A DNA stretch of 34,121 nt from contig CAXBEA010000038.1 of assembly GCA_963974645.1 (NCBI GenBank), positions 1 through 34,121 on the forward strand. Reading direction: 5' to 3'. A program made the translations under genes and the position numbers. The notes beneath the pieces were generated by a model that saw only the letters and a list, made by a program, of their open reading frames with translations, made no database searches and was not told where the DNA came from. Below, piece after piece: positions 24,223 through 33,162 of this stretch. The stretch is from Motiliproteus sp963974645 (GTDB taxonomy: Bacteria; Pseudomonadota; Gammaproteobacteria; Pseudomonadales; Balneatricaceae). How positions within the stretch are numbered: position 1 is the first letter of the stretch; every line of letters starts with the position of its first letter.

Positions 24223-24428
24223 AGTGGAACAGAAACTTTTATCACCCGCTGCCGATCAGAACGCATGCCGAACCCTCGGTGTTTTTCTGATCTGCCGTTG
24301 TTAGGCTGGTGGTTCTATTGCGTCCCCGCCTTGCCCGGGCTTAGTTCAGGTTTCTGGCATCGGTTTAGAGGGGCGTTTGCTGTTAACCTGAGGCTTTTAA
24401 CGCTGGCTGAAGATTATGGATAATCAGA
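24223..24428. repeat. Dispersed element, copy 2
   Basis: This 206-bp stretch aligns end to end with 6573-6944 except for about 150 bp that only copy 1 has. Its inverted repeat is weaker: GATCAGA and TCTGATC remain. The right end supplies the TGA stop (24426-24424) of the MFS exporter gene read leftwards, at the same element position where copy 1 supplies the TGA that ends the transposase remnant. Confidence 0.75.
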
Positions 24429-25635
24429 TAGAGGTTTGGTTGATCAGCCAAGGCTTAAACCGGCACACCAGTCCGATCAAGCCGGCCAGTACGATAAAGG
24501 TGTAAGCCATTGCCTGAGGCGGGCTTGTGCTGAAAGCGCTGACCACAGCGATCGCGATACCGGCGACGCACATCTCAATCGCGCCTAGTAAAGCCGCCGC
24601 CGTGCCCCTGCTGGTCGCGGCTTGCTCCATAATCAGACCTGGGGTCACCGCAAACAGAGGGCCGAAACCGAGGCTAAAAACCAGCATGCCGATCAGGATC
24701 TGATTGGCGCTGAAGGCGTCGCTCAATAACACCAGGGCGGTGCCGAGCATTCCTAATAGGCAAAAGGTCACTCCCGCTTTGATCAGTGTCGATTGCGCGA
24801 ATCTATTTACCAGGGTCGGTACGGCCGCGCTGGCCAGCATATAAGCCAGTACCATTAGCGCTTGGTAGTACCCCACCTGCGTGACACTAAAATCAAACTG
24901 CTGCTGAAAGATAAAGGGAGCCGAGGTGATATAGACCAGAATACCGGCCAGCGGCAGCGACATCAGCAGCGCCAGTCCAAGGAAAGCTTTGTTTTTGAGC
25001 AGGGCGGCGTAATTGACGATGATCTTTTTGCCTTGCAGTGCCTCTTTGTCGACGGTGCCGGTCTCCGGCAGGAACCAAAAGCTCAAGCCGAAGGCGATCA
25101 GCGCGGTGATCGCAATGATATAGAAATTCCAATACCAACCCGCCAGCTCGTGGATATGACCACCGGCAATGGGAGCCAGTGCCGGTGCTACAGCCCAGAC
25201 CATGCCATACAGGGCAAAGGCTTTTGGGCGCTCTTTAAGGCTATAGATATCGCCGATAATGGCTAGCAGCAATACCGCTTCGACCGAAGCGGCAGCGCCC
25301 TGCAAAGCGCGCGCTACGATCAGTTGCTCGATAGTTTGCGCCATCCCGCAAAGCAGGCTGAACAGCGCGAACAGTGCCACGCCCCATAGCATCACCGGAC
25401 GACGGCCATAGCGATCGGCCATAGGTCCGTGCAGCAGCTGTGCCAGGCCAAAAAACAGCGCGTTAATGCCCATCGTAATCTGTACCCAACTGGCCGAAGT
25501 GCCAAGAATCTCAGGCAGCACCGCCAAGCTGGGCGCGTACATATCGGTCGACATCACCGCAGCCATCGAGGCCAGAATCAGGGTGCCAAGGATCAGGGGG
25601 CGATTGAGCTGAGGTGCGGCTAGGGTAGTGCTCAT
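24424..25635 (-). CDS. Bcr/CflA family MFS drug exporter
   Basis: A 403-residue protein with twelve predicted membrane segments. The Bcr/CflA signatures are present: STDMYAPSLAVLPEIL in TM1, GLAQLLHGPMADRYGRRPVM (MFS motif A with the G-P-x-x-D-R-x-G-R-R core), ARALQGAAASVEAVLLLAII in TM4, and TPGLIMEQAATSRGTAAALL in the second half. Members export drugs such as bicyclomycin, chloramphenicol or sulfonamides, or metabolites such as cysteine. The start is ATG at 25635. The last residue before the stop is contributed at the edge of the dispersed element, but the length is normal, so little if anything was lost. Confidence 0.92.
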   Translation of the reverse strand: MSTTLAAPQLNRPLILGTLILASMAAVMSTDMYAPSLAVLPEILGTSASWVQITMGINALFFGLAQLLHGPMADRYGRRPVMLWGVALFALFSLLCGMAQTIEQLIVARALQGAAASVEAVLLLAIIGDIYSLKERPKAFALYGMVWAVAPALAPIAGGHIHELAGWYWNFYIIAITALIAFGLSFWFLPETGTVDKEALQGKKIIVNYAALLKNKAFLGLALLMSLPLAGILVYITSAPFIFQQQFDFSVTQVGYYQALMVLAYMLASAAVPTLVNRFAQSTLIKAGVTFCLLGMLGTALVLLSDAFSANQILIGMLVFSLGFGPLFAVTPGLIMEQAATSRGTAAALLGAIEMCVAGIAIAVVSAFSTSPPQAMAYTFIVLAGLIGLVCRFKPWLINQTSI

Positions 25636-26135
25636 ACGTTAAGGTTGGCTGTGGGATATGAGTTTAGGGAGAGCGGTTCGCTTTCGAGAATGAATTCTTA
25701 TATCAGGCAGGTATGTTTATCAGTCGAATTTTTGAATTAGTACCCTACACAGAGCCGTCTAGAGGTTCAATCACTTCTCTACTCGCTTAGGCTGCCCTTT
25801 GGTTATGTATGAGGGTCAATCGGGCTTCGTCTGCTGGGTTGTGTGGCTATACGGACATCGATGTTCTGCGGCCAAGGCAGTCTCTAGTTGATTCAAATAG
25901 CGTCAATTAATTTGTATCCAATCCGCTATGCCCCCTTTCGATCATGGACTTGATCTATTGAGCACCGAGTCATTTCGCTTGGATGCTGACTGAGCAATTT
26001 CTTTACGTTCTTCATATCGTTTTCTAGTGACACTATGGAAATGGCCAAACAGGGAAACACCTGAGCGGTTAAAGGAGAGGTGGGTTTTTAGTTAGATCTC
26101 TAAGTGTTTTTCTTGTAATTAGGCTGGCGCATCCG
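25636..26135. other. 500-bp intergenic stretch without a recognised gene
   Basis: No frame on either strand here gives a recognisable protein, and no tRNA-like fold, repeat or terminator stood out. It separates the MFS exporter start from a 5'-truncated binding-protein gene, and stop codons are frequent in all frames. The promoter of the exporter must lie in its left part, but no clear -35/-10 pair could be named. Confidence 0.6.
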
Positions 26136-26465
26136 ATGAGCAGTAACTTCGATATCGTCTATCTGGACGGTGGCGATGACCGGTTCGGGCCCAACTACGG
26201 CGGAGCCAATGTCTATACCAATACCCGTAAGGACTACAGCAAGCAGTGCCCCAACATGGGAGCGCTGTTGCAAAATCTGATCTTCTCGCTGGATATGGAA
26301 AACCGAGTGATGGCCGCTATTCTGGATGACGGAAAGAAACCTGAAGTGGCGGCTAACGAATGGTTGAAGGCCAACCCCAAGGCGCTGGATTCCTGGCTTG
26401 AAAGTGTCACCACTGTTGATGGCAAACCCGGGTTACCCGCTGTGCGCAAGTACCTCAACTTCTAG
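26136..26465 (+). pseudogene. C-terminal fragment of choline/betaine ABC substrate-binding protein
   Basis: This frame of 109 residues matches the last third of ChoX/OpuAC-type binding proteins: FDIVYLDGGDDRFGPNYGGA, VYTNTRKDYSKQCPNMG, LLQNLIFSLDMENRVM, AILDDGKKPEVAANEWLKAN, and VTTVDGKPGLPAVRKYL. Whole proteins are about 310 residues with a signal peptide. Here nothing of the N-terminal two thirds remains upstream, and no permease or ATPase gene is nearby. The ATG at 26136 is probably chance, with no ribosome-binding site before it. The surviving sequence is clean and shows no frameshift, so the truncation may be fairly recent. Confidence 0.8.
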
Positions 26466-26836
26466 TATTTCTCAGCACCTAGGATTAAAGCTCTGGGCGG
26501 ACTCGTCTAGTGTGAGTCCCGCCAAGGTATCGATGTCGGAGCTGTCGGTACCTTATCTTGTTAAAGCCTGTTAACCCGAGACACCTGTAATGAACGGGCT
26601 GGGTGTTGTTCCTGGCTTGATTTCTACCATTATTTTTTCCATTGCGGCGCCGATCCGCCATCCTGCTAATCTCAACTACGTCCCAGCAAGGGCCACCCCA
26701 TGCGATGGACATGGGCTGAGAGACAACATTAGTCTGTTATGCTCACCAGCAGACACTGGTGGGAGGTAGTCTCACTTTTACAAGAGCGAACCAACGCAGC
26801 CTATAAAGGGCGTCAGTTTTTAAGCTAGGATATATT
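26466..26836. other. 371-bp intergenic stretch without a recognised gene
   Basis: No coding frame is convincing here. One short inverted repeat, CACCAG (26744-26749) and CTGGTG (26756-26761), lies about 75 bp before the lipoprotein gene and could belong to its control region. No other structure was seen. Confidence 0.5.
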
Positions 26837-27280
26837 ATGAAAAACTATTTGATTGTTCTATCGGCCCTTGTCTTCTCCTTGGTACTGGTCGGCTGCAGCA
26901 GTGATACGCGTAATTTACCCCTCCAAGAGGCCGATTACTCCTACGAGTTGGATACGTGGCAGGAAAACTCTGAGGTTTATGAATTTACTCCTAAAGCTAG
27001 CACTGATCGTGCTTGCATCATGCTCATGCTAGATTCTGGCGCAGATATGGGATTGTCGTGCTTCCCTAAAGGAGCCCAGGGAAAGGCAGTTAAGCTGTTA
27101 CCGCCCGACTTTTTCTATGAGCTGGATACCTGGGCTGAGAACTCCGAACTATACGAATTTACCCCGCGCTCAAACACGGCCTACTCATGCACAATGTTCA
27201 TGCTAGATTCTGGAAAGGCTATGGGACTTCGCTGTGAGCCGAAATCTGCTAAAGCCCTGGCAACAAAGCCTACGGGTTAA
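26837..27280 (+). CDS. Lipoprotein with two tandem repeat modules
   Basis: A 147-residue lipoprotein with lipobox LVLVGC (Cys20). The mature part is two copies of one module of about 45 residues. Each runs YELDTW-x-ENSE-x-YEFTP, then a Cys, then MLDSG-x-x-MGL-x-C-x-PK. The first module spans about residues 36-77, the second about 94-137. Each module has two cysteines, compatible with one disulfide in the periplasm. AGGA lies 7 nt before the ATG. I do not recognise a named domain and cannot assign a function. Neighbours offer no hint; both are unrelated. Confidence 0.8.
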   Translation: MKNYLIVLSALVFSLVLVGCSSDTRNLPLQEADYSYELDTWQENSEVYEFTPKASTDRACIMLMLDSGADMGLSCFPKGAQGKAVKLLPPDFFYELDTWAENSELYEFTPRSNTAYSCTMFMLDSGKAMGLRCEPKSAKALATKPTG

Positions 27281-27563
27281 TCCAGGCCCCCAGTAGCCAG
27301 CGCTTCGGCGTGGTGTACGGGTTATTTCTAGGCCCAACCGCTCTCCAAGTTATCTTTAGTCTCGAAATACATTGTTTTGGCCAAGCTCTAGAAATTCCGG
27401 CCTAGCTACTTAAATGGGCCCGCTAACCCTAGCGTCTCACTGGGAGGGAGGGGGTCATACACTGTAGATAAAGCGGGTCTAAGCGCAGCCTCTAGAGACC
27501 ATCTCCCCAGCTGGTTAAGACTATGCTTCGGGAACAATCAAAGATGTCACAAGGAATCAGGCG

Positions 27564-27869
27564 ATGTTTATCTGGATAGTGGTTGTGGTGGTGTTGGTCG
27601 CATTCTGGGTCTACAACTGGGCGGAGCTGGGAGGGCGTTTGCAAGGGCGGAATTTTTGGCTGCTGTTGGGCTGGTCGGTAGCGGCGCCGGTCGCCTGGCA
27701 GGTTGCTGTGGAGACACTGAGACTAAACGCGATAGTTTCGTTCTTGATCCTGTTGCTCGTATTGATCGCTGGGTACTATCAATTACGGCGCAATAACCCC
27801 AAGCCGAAACAGGCAAGGAGGCAGAAAAAAGATCATGTTAAGACACATCGGCCAAAAAAGCAGCGTTAA
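27564..27869 (+). CDS. Small membrane protein with basic tail
   Basis: A 101-residue protein, not recognised. It has an N-terminal membrane segment (MFIWIVVVVVLVAFWVYNWA), a second at about 30-48 (NFWLLLGWSVAAPVAWQVAV), and a third at about 54-71 (AIVSFLILLLVLIAGYYQL), then a strongly basic tail (KPKQARRQKKDHVKTHRPKK). AAGGA lies 8 nt before the ATG. It converges on phaC and ends at a shared hairpin. The basic tail could bind nucleic acid or lipid head groups, but nothing shows this. Confidence 0.7.
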   Translation: MFIWIVVVVVLVAFWVYNWAELGGRLQGRNFWLLLGWSVAAPVAWQVAVETLRLNAIVSFLILLLVLIAGYYQLRRNNPKPKQARRQKKDHVKTHRPKKQR

Positions 27870-27871
27870 TG

Positions 27872-27892
27872 CCAGCCTCTTGAAGAGGCTGG
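27872..27892. terminator. Hairpin between convergent genes
   Basis: CCAGCCTCT (27872-27880) pairs perfectly with AGAGGCTGG (27884-27892) around a 3-nt loop. It starts 3 nt after the stop codon of the small membrane protein and 20 nt beyond the phaC stop on the other strand, so it could serve both. There is no strong T-tract. Confidence 0.65.
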
Positions 27893-27911
27893 ATGACTAA
27901 CCGCGCTTGAT

Positions 27912-29621
27912 TTAGCGCTCCAGTACATAGGTACCCGGTGCGTCGGCGAGCACCGGATACTGCTTGCTGCCGAGCGAGGGGGGTGTTTGCTGCGGACCGC
28001 ACTGGGGGCGCAACCAGGATACCCAGTCATCCCACCAGGAGCCGGGTGTTTTATCAGTAGCCTCACACCAGGCTTCAGCGGAACAATCCGCTTTGACATC
28101 GCCAGCCCAGTAGCGGCGTTTCGGCGGATTAACCGGGGGGCTGATAATCCCTTGAATATGACCGGAGGTTGCCAGCACATAGCGCACCGGAGCGCCAACA
28201 AGTTGGGTGGTTTTGAAGGTTTCCTTCCAGGGGGTGATGTGATCCTGCTCCGCGCCCACTGCGTACAGCGGTTGAGTGATGCGTTTGAGATCAAGCTTGC
28301 GTCCGCCCAGGCTGAGGCCGTCCGGTTGAGCCAGGCGGTTGTGGAGATAGAATTGACGCAGATAAAAAGAGTGCATCTTCGCGGGCATCCGGGTGAAATC
28401 GGTATTCCAATATAGGATGTCGAACTTGGGTGCTTCTTTTCCTAGCAGGTAGTTGTGAATATATTGGTGCCAGATCAAACCGTTGGAGCGCAGCGAGCGA
28501 AAGGTTCCAGCCATATCCTTGCCTTCAAGGAAACCGGTTTCTGCCATCCGTTGCTCCAGATATTCAATCCCTTTTTCATCGATAAATACCTCGATCTCAC
28601 CGGGATTGGAAAAATCCGTCAGGGTGGTGAATAGCGACCAGTGGGCCACAGGTATATCGTCACTATCGCTGCTATTTAACCAGGCCATCAGGGCGGCGAC
28701 GACGGTGCCGCCAATGCAGTATCCGGTGAGATGTACTTGAGATCCGTTACAGATCTGGCTGGCGACTTCGACTGTTTGCAGCACCCCTTTGAGCATATAG
28801 TCATCCAGGCTGGTATCACGTAGTTCTGGCCCCGGATTTTTCCAGCTGGTAACAAATACCGTGAAGCCCTGCTGGGTGAGATGGTTGATCAGGCTTTTGG
28901 CCGGGGTTAAGTCGAGGATGTAGTACTTGTTGATCCAAGGAGAAACCAACACGATCGGGACCTGATGGACCCTTTCTGTGGTCGGCGCAAACTGCAGTAC
29001 CTCTAACAGTTCATTGCGATAAACGACGGCTCCAGCCGTCGTGGCCAGATTCTTTCCGACCTCGAACGCATCTTCGTCGACCATGCTGATATTGCCTTGC
29101 TGGGCATCACTGAGCAAATTGCTGAAGCCATCGACCAGGCTCGATCCGCCGGTTTCCAGGCAGCGCTGAAGGGCGGCGGGGTTGGTCCAGAAATAATTAC
29201 CGGGGGCGATTGCGTTGAGAATTTGCCGGGCCTGGAAGCCTGCTTTGAGACGTGCCGGTTCTGCCAATTCCGGCGTGGCATAGATGGCATCTTCCAGCCA
29301 ATGGGTGTAGAGAAGATAGACCTCCTTGAGGTAATCAAAGTATGAATTTTCCTCCCAGATGGGATCCTGAAAACGCTCGTCGTAGCGGATTGCAGGGACT
29401 AGATCGCACTGGTCACTGCCAGCAAGATTACAGGCGGCTTGTAGCTGCAGCGTCGTGAACCCGGAACCTAGTTCAAATAGCTTTTGAGATAGGGCTAGGG
29501 GTTGGTTCAGCCAGGCTTGCTGCACTTGCCGACAGGCGTCGAGCATACCAAAAGGATCAGTGGCCTCAAGTTGCGGTTGTGCTCCGATATCAATCTGAGC
29601 CCCGGATTCATTGACGTGCAT
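27912..29621 (-). CDS. phaC: Class I poly(3-hydroxyalkanoate) synthase
   Basis: PhaC polymerises 3-hydroxyacyl-CoA into PHA granules. The catalytic cysteine is Cys302 in LTGYCIGGTVVAAL (lipase-like box G-x-C-x-G), the aspartate is in AVGAEQDHITPWKETF, and the histidine is in ATSGHIQGIISPP. The N-terminal domain has PIWEENSYFDYLKEVYLL, and YFWTNPAAL follows. The 569 residues fit class I (C. necator type, about 590) and not the shorter class III. The start is ATG 29621 (MHVNES), where AGGAG stands 6-7 nt upstream, rather than the open frame from 29645. The phasin gene lies 109 bp upstream in the same direction. No phaA, phaB or phaR gene is in the window. Confidence 0.94.
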   Translation of the reverse strand: MHVNESGAQIDIGAQPQLEATDPFGMLDACRQVQQAWLNQPLALSQKLFELGSGFTTLQLQAACNLAGSDQCDLVPAIRYDERFQDPIWEENSYFDYLKEVYLLYTHWLEDAIYATPELAEPARLKAGFQARQILNAIAPGNYFWTNPAALQRCLETGGSSLVDGFSNLLSDAQQGNISMVDEDAFEVGKNLATTAGAVVYRNELLEVLQFAPTTERVHQVPIVLVSPWINKYYILDLTPAKSLINHLTQQGFTVFVTSWKNPGPELRDTSLDDYMLKGVLQTVEVASQICNGSQVHLTGYCIGGTVVAALMAWLNSSDSDDIPVAHWSLFTTLTDFSNPGEIEVFIDEKGIEYLEQRMAETGFLEGKDMAGTFRSLRSNGLIWHQYIHNYLLGKEAPKFDILYWNTDFTRMPAKMHSFYLRQFYLHNRLAQPDGLSLGGRKLDLKRITQPLYAVGAEQDHITPWKETFKTTQLVGAPVRYVLATSGHIQGIISPPVNPPKRRYWAGDVKADCSAEAWCEATDKTPGSWWDDWVSWLRPQCGPQQTPPSLGSKQYPVLADAPGTYVLER

Positions 29622-29730
29622 ACTCGCTCTCCTGATAATGGGCAAGGTTAATCACTCCGCTCAAGACTGTTCATTCCGCTCAAGGCTGTTCATCAAGCTG
29701 ATTAAGCTCAAGACCGCTTAGTCTACTGCT

Positions 29731-30090
29731 TTAATGTCTGCTAATACCATTGAACTGTTCGAAAATGTCCGTGATCTGGGTATTTTTTTCAAGTATCCCA
29801 GTGATCGATGCCTGTGCTTCTCGGGCCGTTTTTATCTCTTGTTCAGTAAGGTCATCCCACTTTGTGTTGAGTGTTTTGATCCACTTGAGCTGGAGTTCAA
29901 GGGCCTGCTGTGGGTCCTTGGCATCGGAGAGCGCTTGCAGCTGATTGAGGCCTAAATCCATCAGGTTGGTGATAAATCCAGCCTGGAGTTCTGTAAATTT
30001 TTGTGCTGTGCTGAGGTTAACAGTGGCAATATCCATCAGGGGTTGGAATGGGGCTGTTAGGTCGTTGTTTGCTTGCTGTTTCCGTTTCAT
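29731..30090 (-). CDS. Phasin family granule-associated protein
   Basis: A 119-residue helical protein of the phasin type, which coats PHA granules. Visible features are a heptad-like amphipathic pattern (ATVNLSTAQKFTELQAGFIT, LMDLGLNQLQALSDAKDPQQ, then ALELQLKWIKTLNTKWDDLT), and a C-terminal helix with Gln/Asn-rich content. ATG 30090 (MKRKQQANND) is preferred because AAGGAACAG lies just upstream; the frame is open to 30153. It precedes phaC, which fixes the role. It is shorter than typical phasins (about 140-190). Confidence 0.88.
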   Translation of the reverse strand: MKRKQQANNDLTAPFQPLMDIATVNLSTAQKFTELQAGFITNLMDLGLNQLQALSDAKDPQQALELQLKWIKTLNTKWDDLTEQEIKTAREAQASITGILEKNTQITDIFEQFNGISRH

Positions 30091-30299
30091 GATCTGTTCC
30101 TTAAACATGGGGTCAGTTAGCCCATTACTGCAAAACTGCTGTCGGTTATTCAATGGGGAAAGTCGTATCGATTCCTCGGGTTTTTAACCAGGATATGACT
30201 GAGATACGAAACAGGTGTACAGAGTGTAGAAAAGAATTCTCTATTAGCAACCTCTGATGGGAGCTGCTGAAAACTATTTGTTGATACTTCCTTAACTGA

Positions 30300-30610
<311 letters not shown>

Positions 30611-30773
30611 CGTTCGGATTTACGCTAGCTAGGGTTGGTCGCCGTAAACAGTCTCCCCACCTAAACCGATCCGGCACCGAGAGCCCTCCCTATGACTGCC
30701 GCTAAAAACAAGTCAAGCAATCGAAGCAAGCCAGCGCCCGCTGTGGCGTTGGCGTCAACCTGAGGTTAACGCA

Positions 30774-32123
30774 TTGTCTTTAGAACTCGCCTTTCCCAGC
30801 CATTTTGATGCTCAGTTACGCCTAGCTGAGGCGCTGTTAGCCGAAAATTCGCTGGAACAGCTGCTGATCTTTAGCGGTAGCCCGAAAACCCTGTTTCGGG
30901 ATGATCATCAGGTCGCGTTCGTCGCCAACCCCTATTTTCGACGCTGGTTGCCGTTGCCACAGCATGCCAACTGCGCGTTGCTAATCCGCGCCGGGCAGCA
31001 ACCGCGGCTGTATTACTACAATCCGACGGACTACTGGCACTTAAGTGTGGGTAGCCCGCAAGGGTTTTGGACGTCGAGCGTCGAGATCGTCGAGATCGAC
31101 GCGCTGGAGCAGATAGGTAACGAGCTGCTTCAACCTGAGCGGATCGCTTTTATCGGTGAAGAGCTGCTCTTGGCACAGCAATGGGGGATTAGTCAGATCA
31201 ACCCTCCGTCCATCTTGGCCCAGTTGGACTGGGCTTCGGGGATCAAAACCGACTACGAGTTGGAATGTCTGCGAGAAGCTAGCTTGGTGGCGGCTGAGGG
31301 GCACCTGGCTGCTGCCGAAGCCTTCGGCGAGGGCTACGGTGAATTTGGGATTAATCTCGCCTACCTAGCCGCGACGGGACAACGGGAGTCGCAACTGCCC
31401 TACGGCAATATCGTTGCGCTGAATCAACATGCGGCTATCCTGCATTACCAGCAACTTTCGCTGCAGCGGCCGGAAAAGAGCTACAGTTTTTTATTGGATG
31501 CCGGTGCCCAGGTTTATGGCTATGCCGCCGATATTAGCCGCACTTATGTGGCGGCAGGTGCGCGCAAGCATACCCCGGCAGGAGGATTGTTCGCTGAACT
31601 GATCGATGCCCTGGATCAGCTCCAGCAAAAACTGTGTCAGCAGGCGGTTGCGGGTCAGTGCTTTGTGGCCTTGAATCAGCGTTGTCACCAATATTTGGCC
31701 GAGCTGTTGTCACGTTTTGATCTGGTTCGGCTGAGTCCCGAGTCCATTCTGGAACAGGGGATCACCCGCAGCTTTATGCCGCATGGTCTGGGCCACCTGC
31801 TGGGTACGCTGGTGCACGATGCTGGTGGCCGCCAAGCGGATCCCCAGGGAACCCTGTTGGCGCCGCCTGCCGAACATCCTATGTTACGCCTGACTCGCAA
31901 GCTGGAGCCGGGGATGGTGTTGACCATCGAGCCGGGATTATATTTTATTGAACCGCTGTTAGCGCAGTTGGCGGCGAGCCAGCAAGGCGGTTCGGTTAAC
32001 TGGAGCACGCTGGATAAGCTGCGCTGCTACGGCGGTATCAGGATCGAAGATAATATCCAGGTGCTGGACGGCGGGGTTGAAAATCTGACCCGGGATGCCT
32101 TTGCGGATCTGGAACAGGTTTAG
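30774..32123 (+). CDS. pepQ: Xaa-Pro dipeptidase (prolidase)
   Basis: A 449-residue M24 metallopeptidase near in length to E. coli PepQ (443), which cleaves X-Pro dipeptides. Metal ligands are visible: FLLDAGAQVYGYAADISRTY (two Asp), HGLGHLLGTLVHDAGG (His), TIEPGLYFI (Glu), and GGIRIEDNI (Glu). An N-terminal creatinase-type domain covers about 1-155. The start is TTG 30774, with GAGG about 8 nt upstream. An ATG-initiated 23-codon frame (30691-30762) ends 11 bp before; it is too short to call. It converges on the acyltransferase at 32148. Confidence 0.93.
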   Translation: MSLELAFPSHFDAQLRLAEALLAENSLEQLLIFSGSPKTLFRDDHQVAFVANPYFRRWLPLPQHANCALLIRAGQQPRLYYYNPTDYWHLSVGSPQGFWTSSVEIVEIDALEQIGNELLQPERIAFIGEELLLAQQWGISQINPPSILAQLDWASGIKTDYELECLREASLVAAEGHLAAAEAFGEGYGEFGINLAYLAATGQRESQLPYGNIVALNQHAAILHYQQLSLQRPEKSYSFLLDAGAQVYGYAADISRTYVAAGARKHTPAGGLFAELIDALDQLQQKLCQQAVAGQCFVALNQRCHQYLAELLSRFDLVRLSPESILEQGITRSFMPHGLGHLLGTLVHDAGGRQADPQGTLLAPPAEHPMLRLTRKLEPGMVLTIEPGLYFIEPLLAQLAASQQGGSVNWSTLDKLRCYGGIRIEDNIQVLDGGVENLTRDAFADLEQV

Positions 32124-32147
32124 CGGTTTAGCGACCGAAGAATTGAG

Positions 32148-32708
32148 TTATTTGGCGCGAAACAGGATTTTGCCTGCCTTCGCTGGATAGAGCGCGCCTA
32201 TGTTGGCATAAAAGGCGCCAATCTTGGCCAGATCAGCGTCGGGATCGTTGCTTAGGTGAATGACCGGGCCGATGCCGATCCGTTTGCTTTGGTAACAGAT
32301 GTAGCCCAGCGCCACGGGTATGTTGGCGCTGCGGGCCAGATGATAAAACCCTGAGCGCCAGTGCTTAGTGTAGCCGCGCGTGCCCTCGGGAGCGATGACA
32401 ATGCTCATCTGCGAGCGTTGCTTGATCGATAGTGCCAGTTCGGCGGTGAAGCCTCGGGTGCGATTGCGATTAACCGGAATGCCGCCGAGTGCGCGCATCA
32501 GTCCACCGAAGGGCCAGCGAAACAGGCTGTGTTTGGCCACCCAGTTGAAATGCAGTCCCGTCCCGAACTTGAACAGCATCGCCAGGATGAAATCCCAGTT
32601 GCTGGTATGCGGGTAGCCGAGCAGTACATAGTGCTTCTCGGTCGGCAGCTGATCGACTAGGGTCCAGTCCCCGCGTTTCGCAATCCAGCGGCATATTTGG
32701 TTCATCAT
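32148..32708 (-). CDS. PlsC-like glycerolipid acyltransferase
   Basis: A 186-residue member of the 1-acylglycerol-3-phosphate acyltransferase superfamily. The catalytic motif H-x4-D is PHTSNWDF, and the second block is APEGTRGYTKHWRSGFYHLA (E-G-T-R). A third block (GGIPVNRNRTRGF) sits between them. It is a short member and lacks a long N-terminal membrane segment, so it may act on a soluble or membrane-surface substrate in lipid remodelling. The start is one of the tandem ATGs at 32708/32705, as GGAG is just upstream; the GTG at 32723 is possible but without its own site. It begins right after the DMT gene and is probably in one operon with it. Confidence 0.85.
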   Translation of the reverse strand: MMNQICRWIAKRGDWTLVDQLPTEKHYVLLGYPHTSNWDFILAMLFKFGTGLHFNWVAKHSLFRWPFGGLMRALGGIPVNRNRTRGFTAELALSIKQRSQMSIVIAPEGTRGYTKHWRSGFYHLARSANIPVALGYICYQSKRIGIGPVIHLSNDPDADLAKIGAFYANIGALYPAKAGKILFRAK

Positions 32709-32724
32709 CGATCTCCAAGGCACC

Positions 32725-33162
32725 CTAACGCAGGGTTAGCCAAACCCCCAGCATCATCGTAAGGATGCCGAGTGATTTGCTGATGCTGAGCTCTCTGACC
32801 TCGGCACCCATCCAGCCGAAATGATCAATCAGGGCTGCAGAGATGAACTGGACCGCGATGATCATAATAAATGCGGAGACCATCCCCAGTCGGGCGATGC
32901 TGTAACCGATCGAAGCGACGATGATTAGTCCCAGAATTCCAGAACTAAACACCCACCAGGGCAGCTGTTGCCACTGGGTCAGGTTGCCCCCGCGGTAGTA
33001 GAGCATCAACAACCCGATCAAGACACCACCGACTGCATAGGTGATGAATACGCTTTCGAGGGTGCCCAAATTGCGGTCCATCAGCCCCATCATCTGCCCT
33101 TGCAGAGTCACTGCGAGTCCGCCCAGGGCGGCAACCAGCATCAATGTCAGGGAGGCGTTCAT
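32725..33162 (-). CDS. DMT superfamily YdcZ-type (DUF606) membrane protein
   Basis: A 145-residue protein with five membrane segments, the length of the single-domain DUF606/YdcZ family within the drug/metabolite transporter superfamily. The opening LMLVAALGGLAVTLQGQMMG and the next LESVFITYAVGGVLIGLLML, plus YSIARLGMVSAFIMIIAVQF, fit the family pattern. These proteins probably act as homo- or heterodimers; their substrate is unknown. Its ATG overlaps the stop of the upstream lipoprotein gene by 4 bp (ATGA), so the two are translationally coupled. Confidence 0.88.
   Translation of the reverse strand: MNASLTLMLVAALGGLAVTLQGQMMGLMDRNLGTLESVFITYAVGGVLIGLLMLYYRGGNLTQWQQLPWWVFSSGILGLIIVASIGYSIARLGMVSAFIMIIAVQFISAALIDHFGWMGAEVRELSISKSLGILTMMLGVWLTLR

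Noticed and set aside
24136..24423. 95-codon forward frame over the second repeat element
   Set aside because: Its translation is Cys/Trp/Arg-rich without any motif and runs across the element boundary; the LysR-like start is in a different frame.
25636..26135. Possible gene or RNA in the 500-bp gap after the MFS exporter
   Set aside because: All frames are broken by stops. The longest start-to-stop stretch noted (about 25 codons near 25711) has no support.
30691..30762. 23-codon frame (MTAAKNKSSNRSKPAPAVAL...) just before pepQ
   Set aside because: Short, rich in Ala/Lys/Ser, and without a clear ribosome-binding site. It could be a leader peptide, but nothing supports it.
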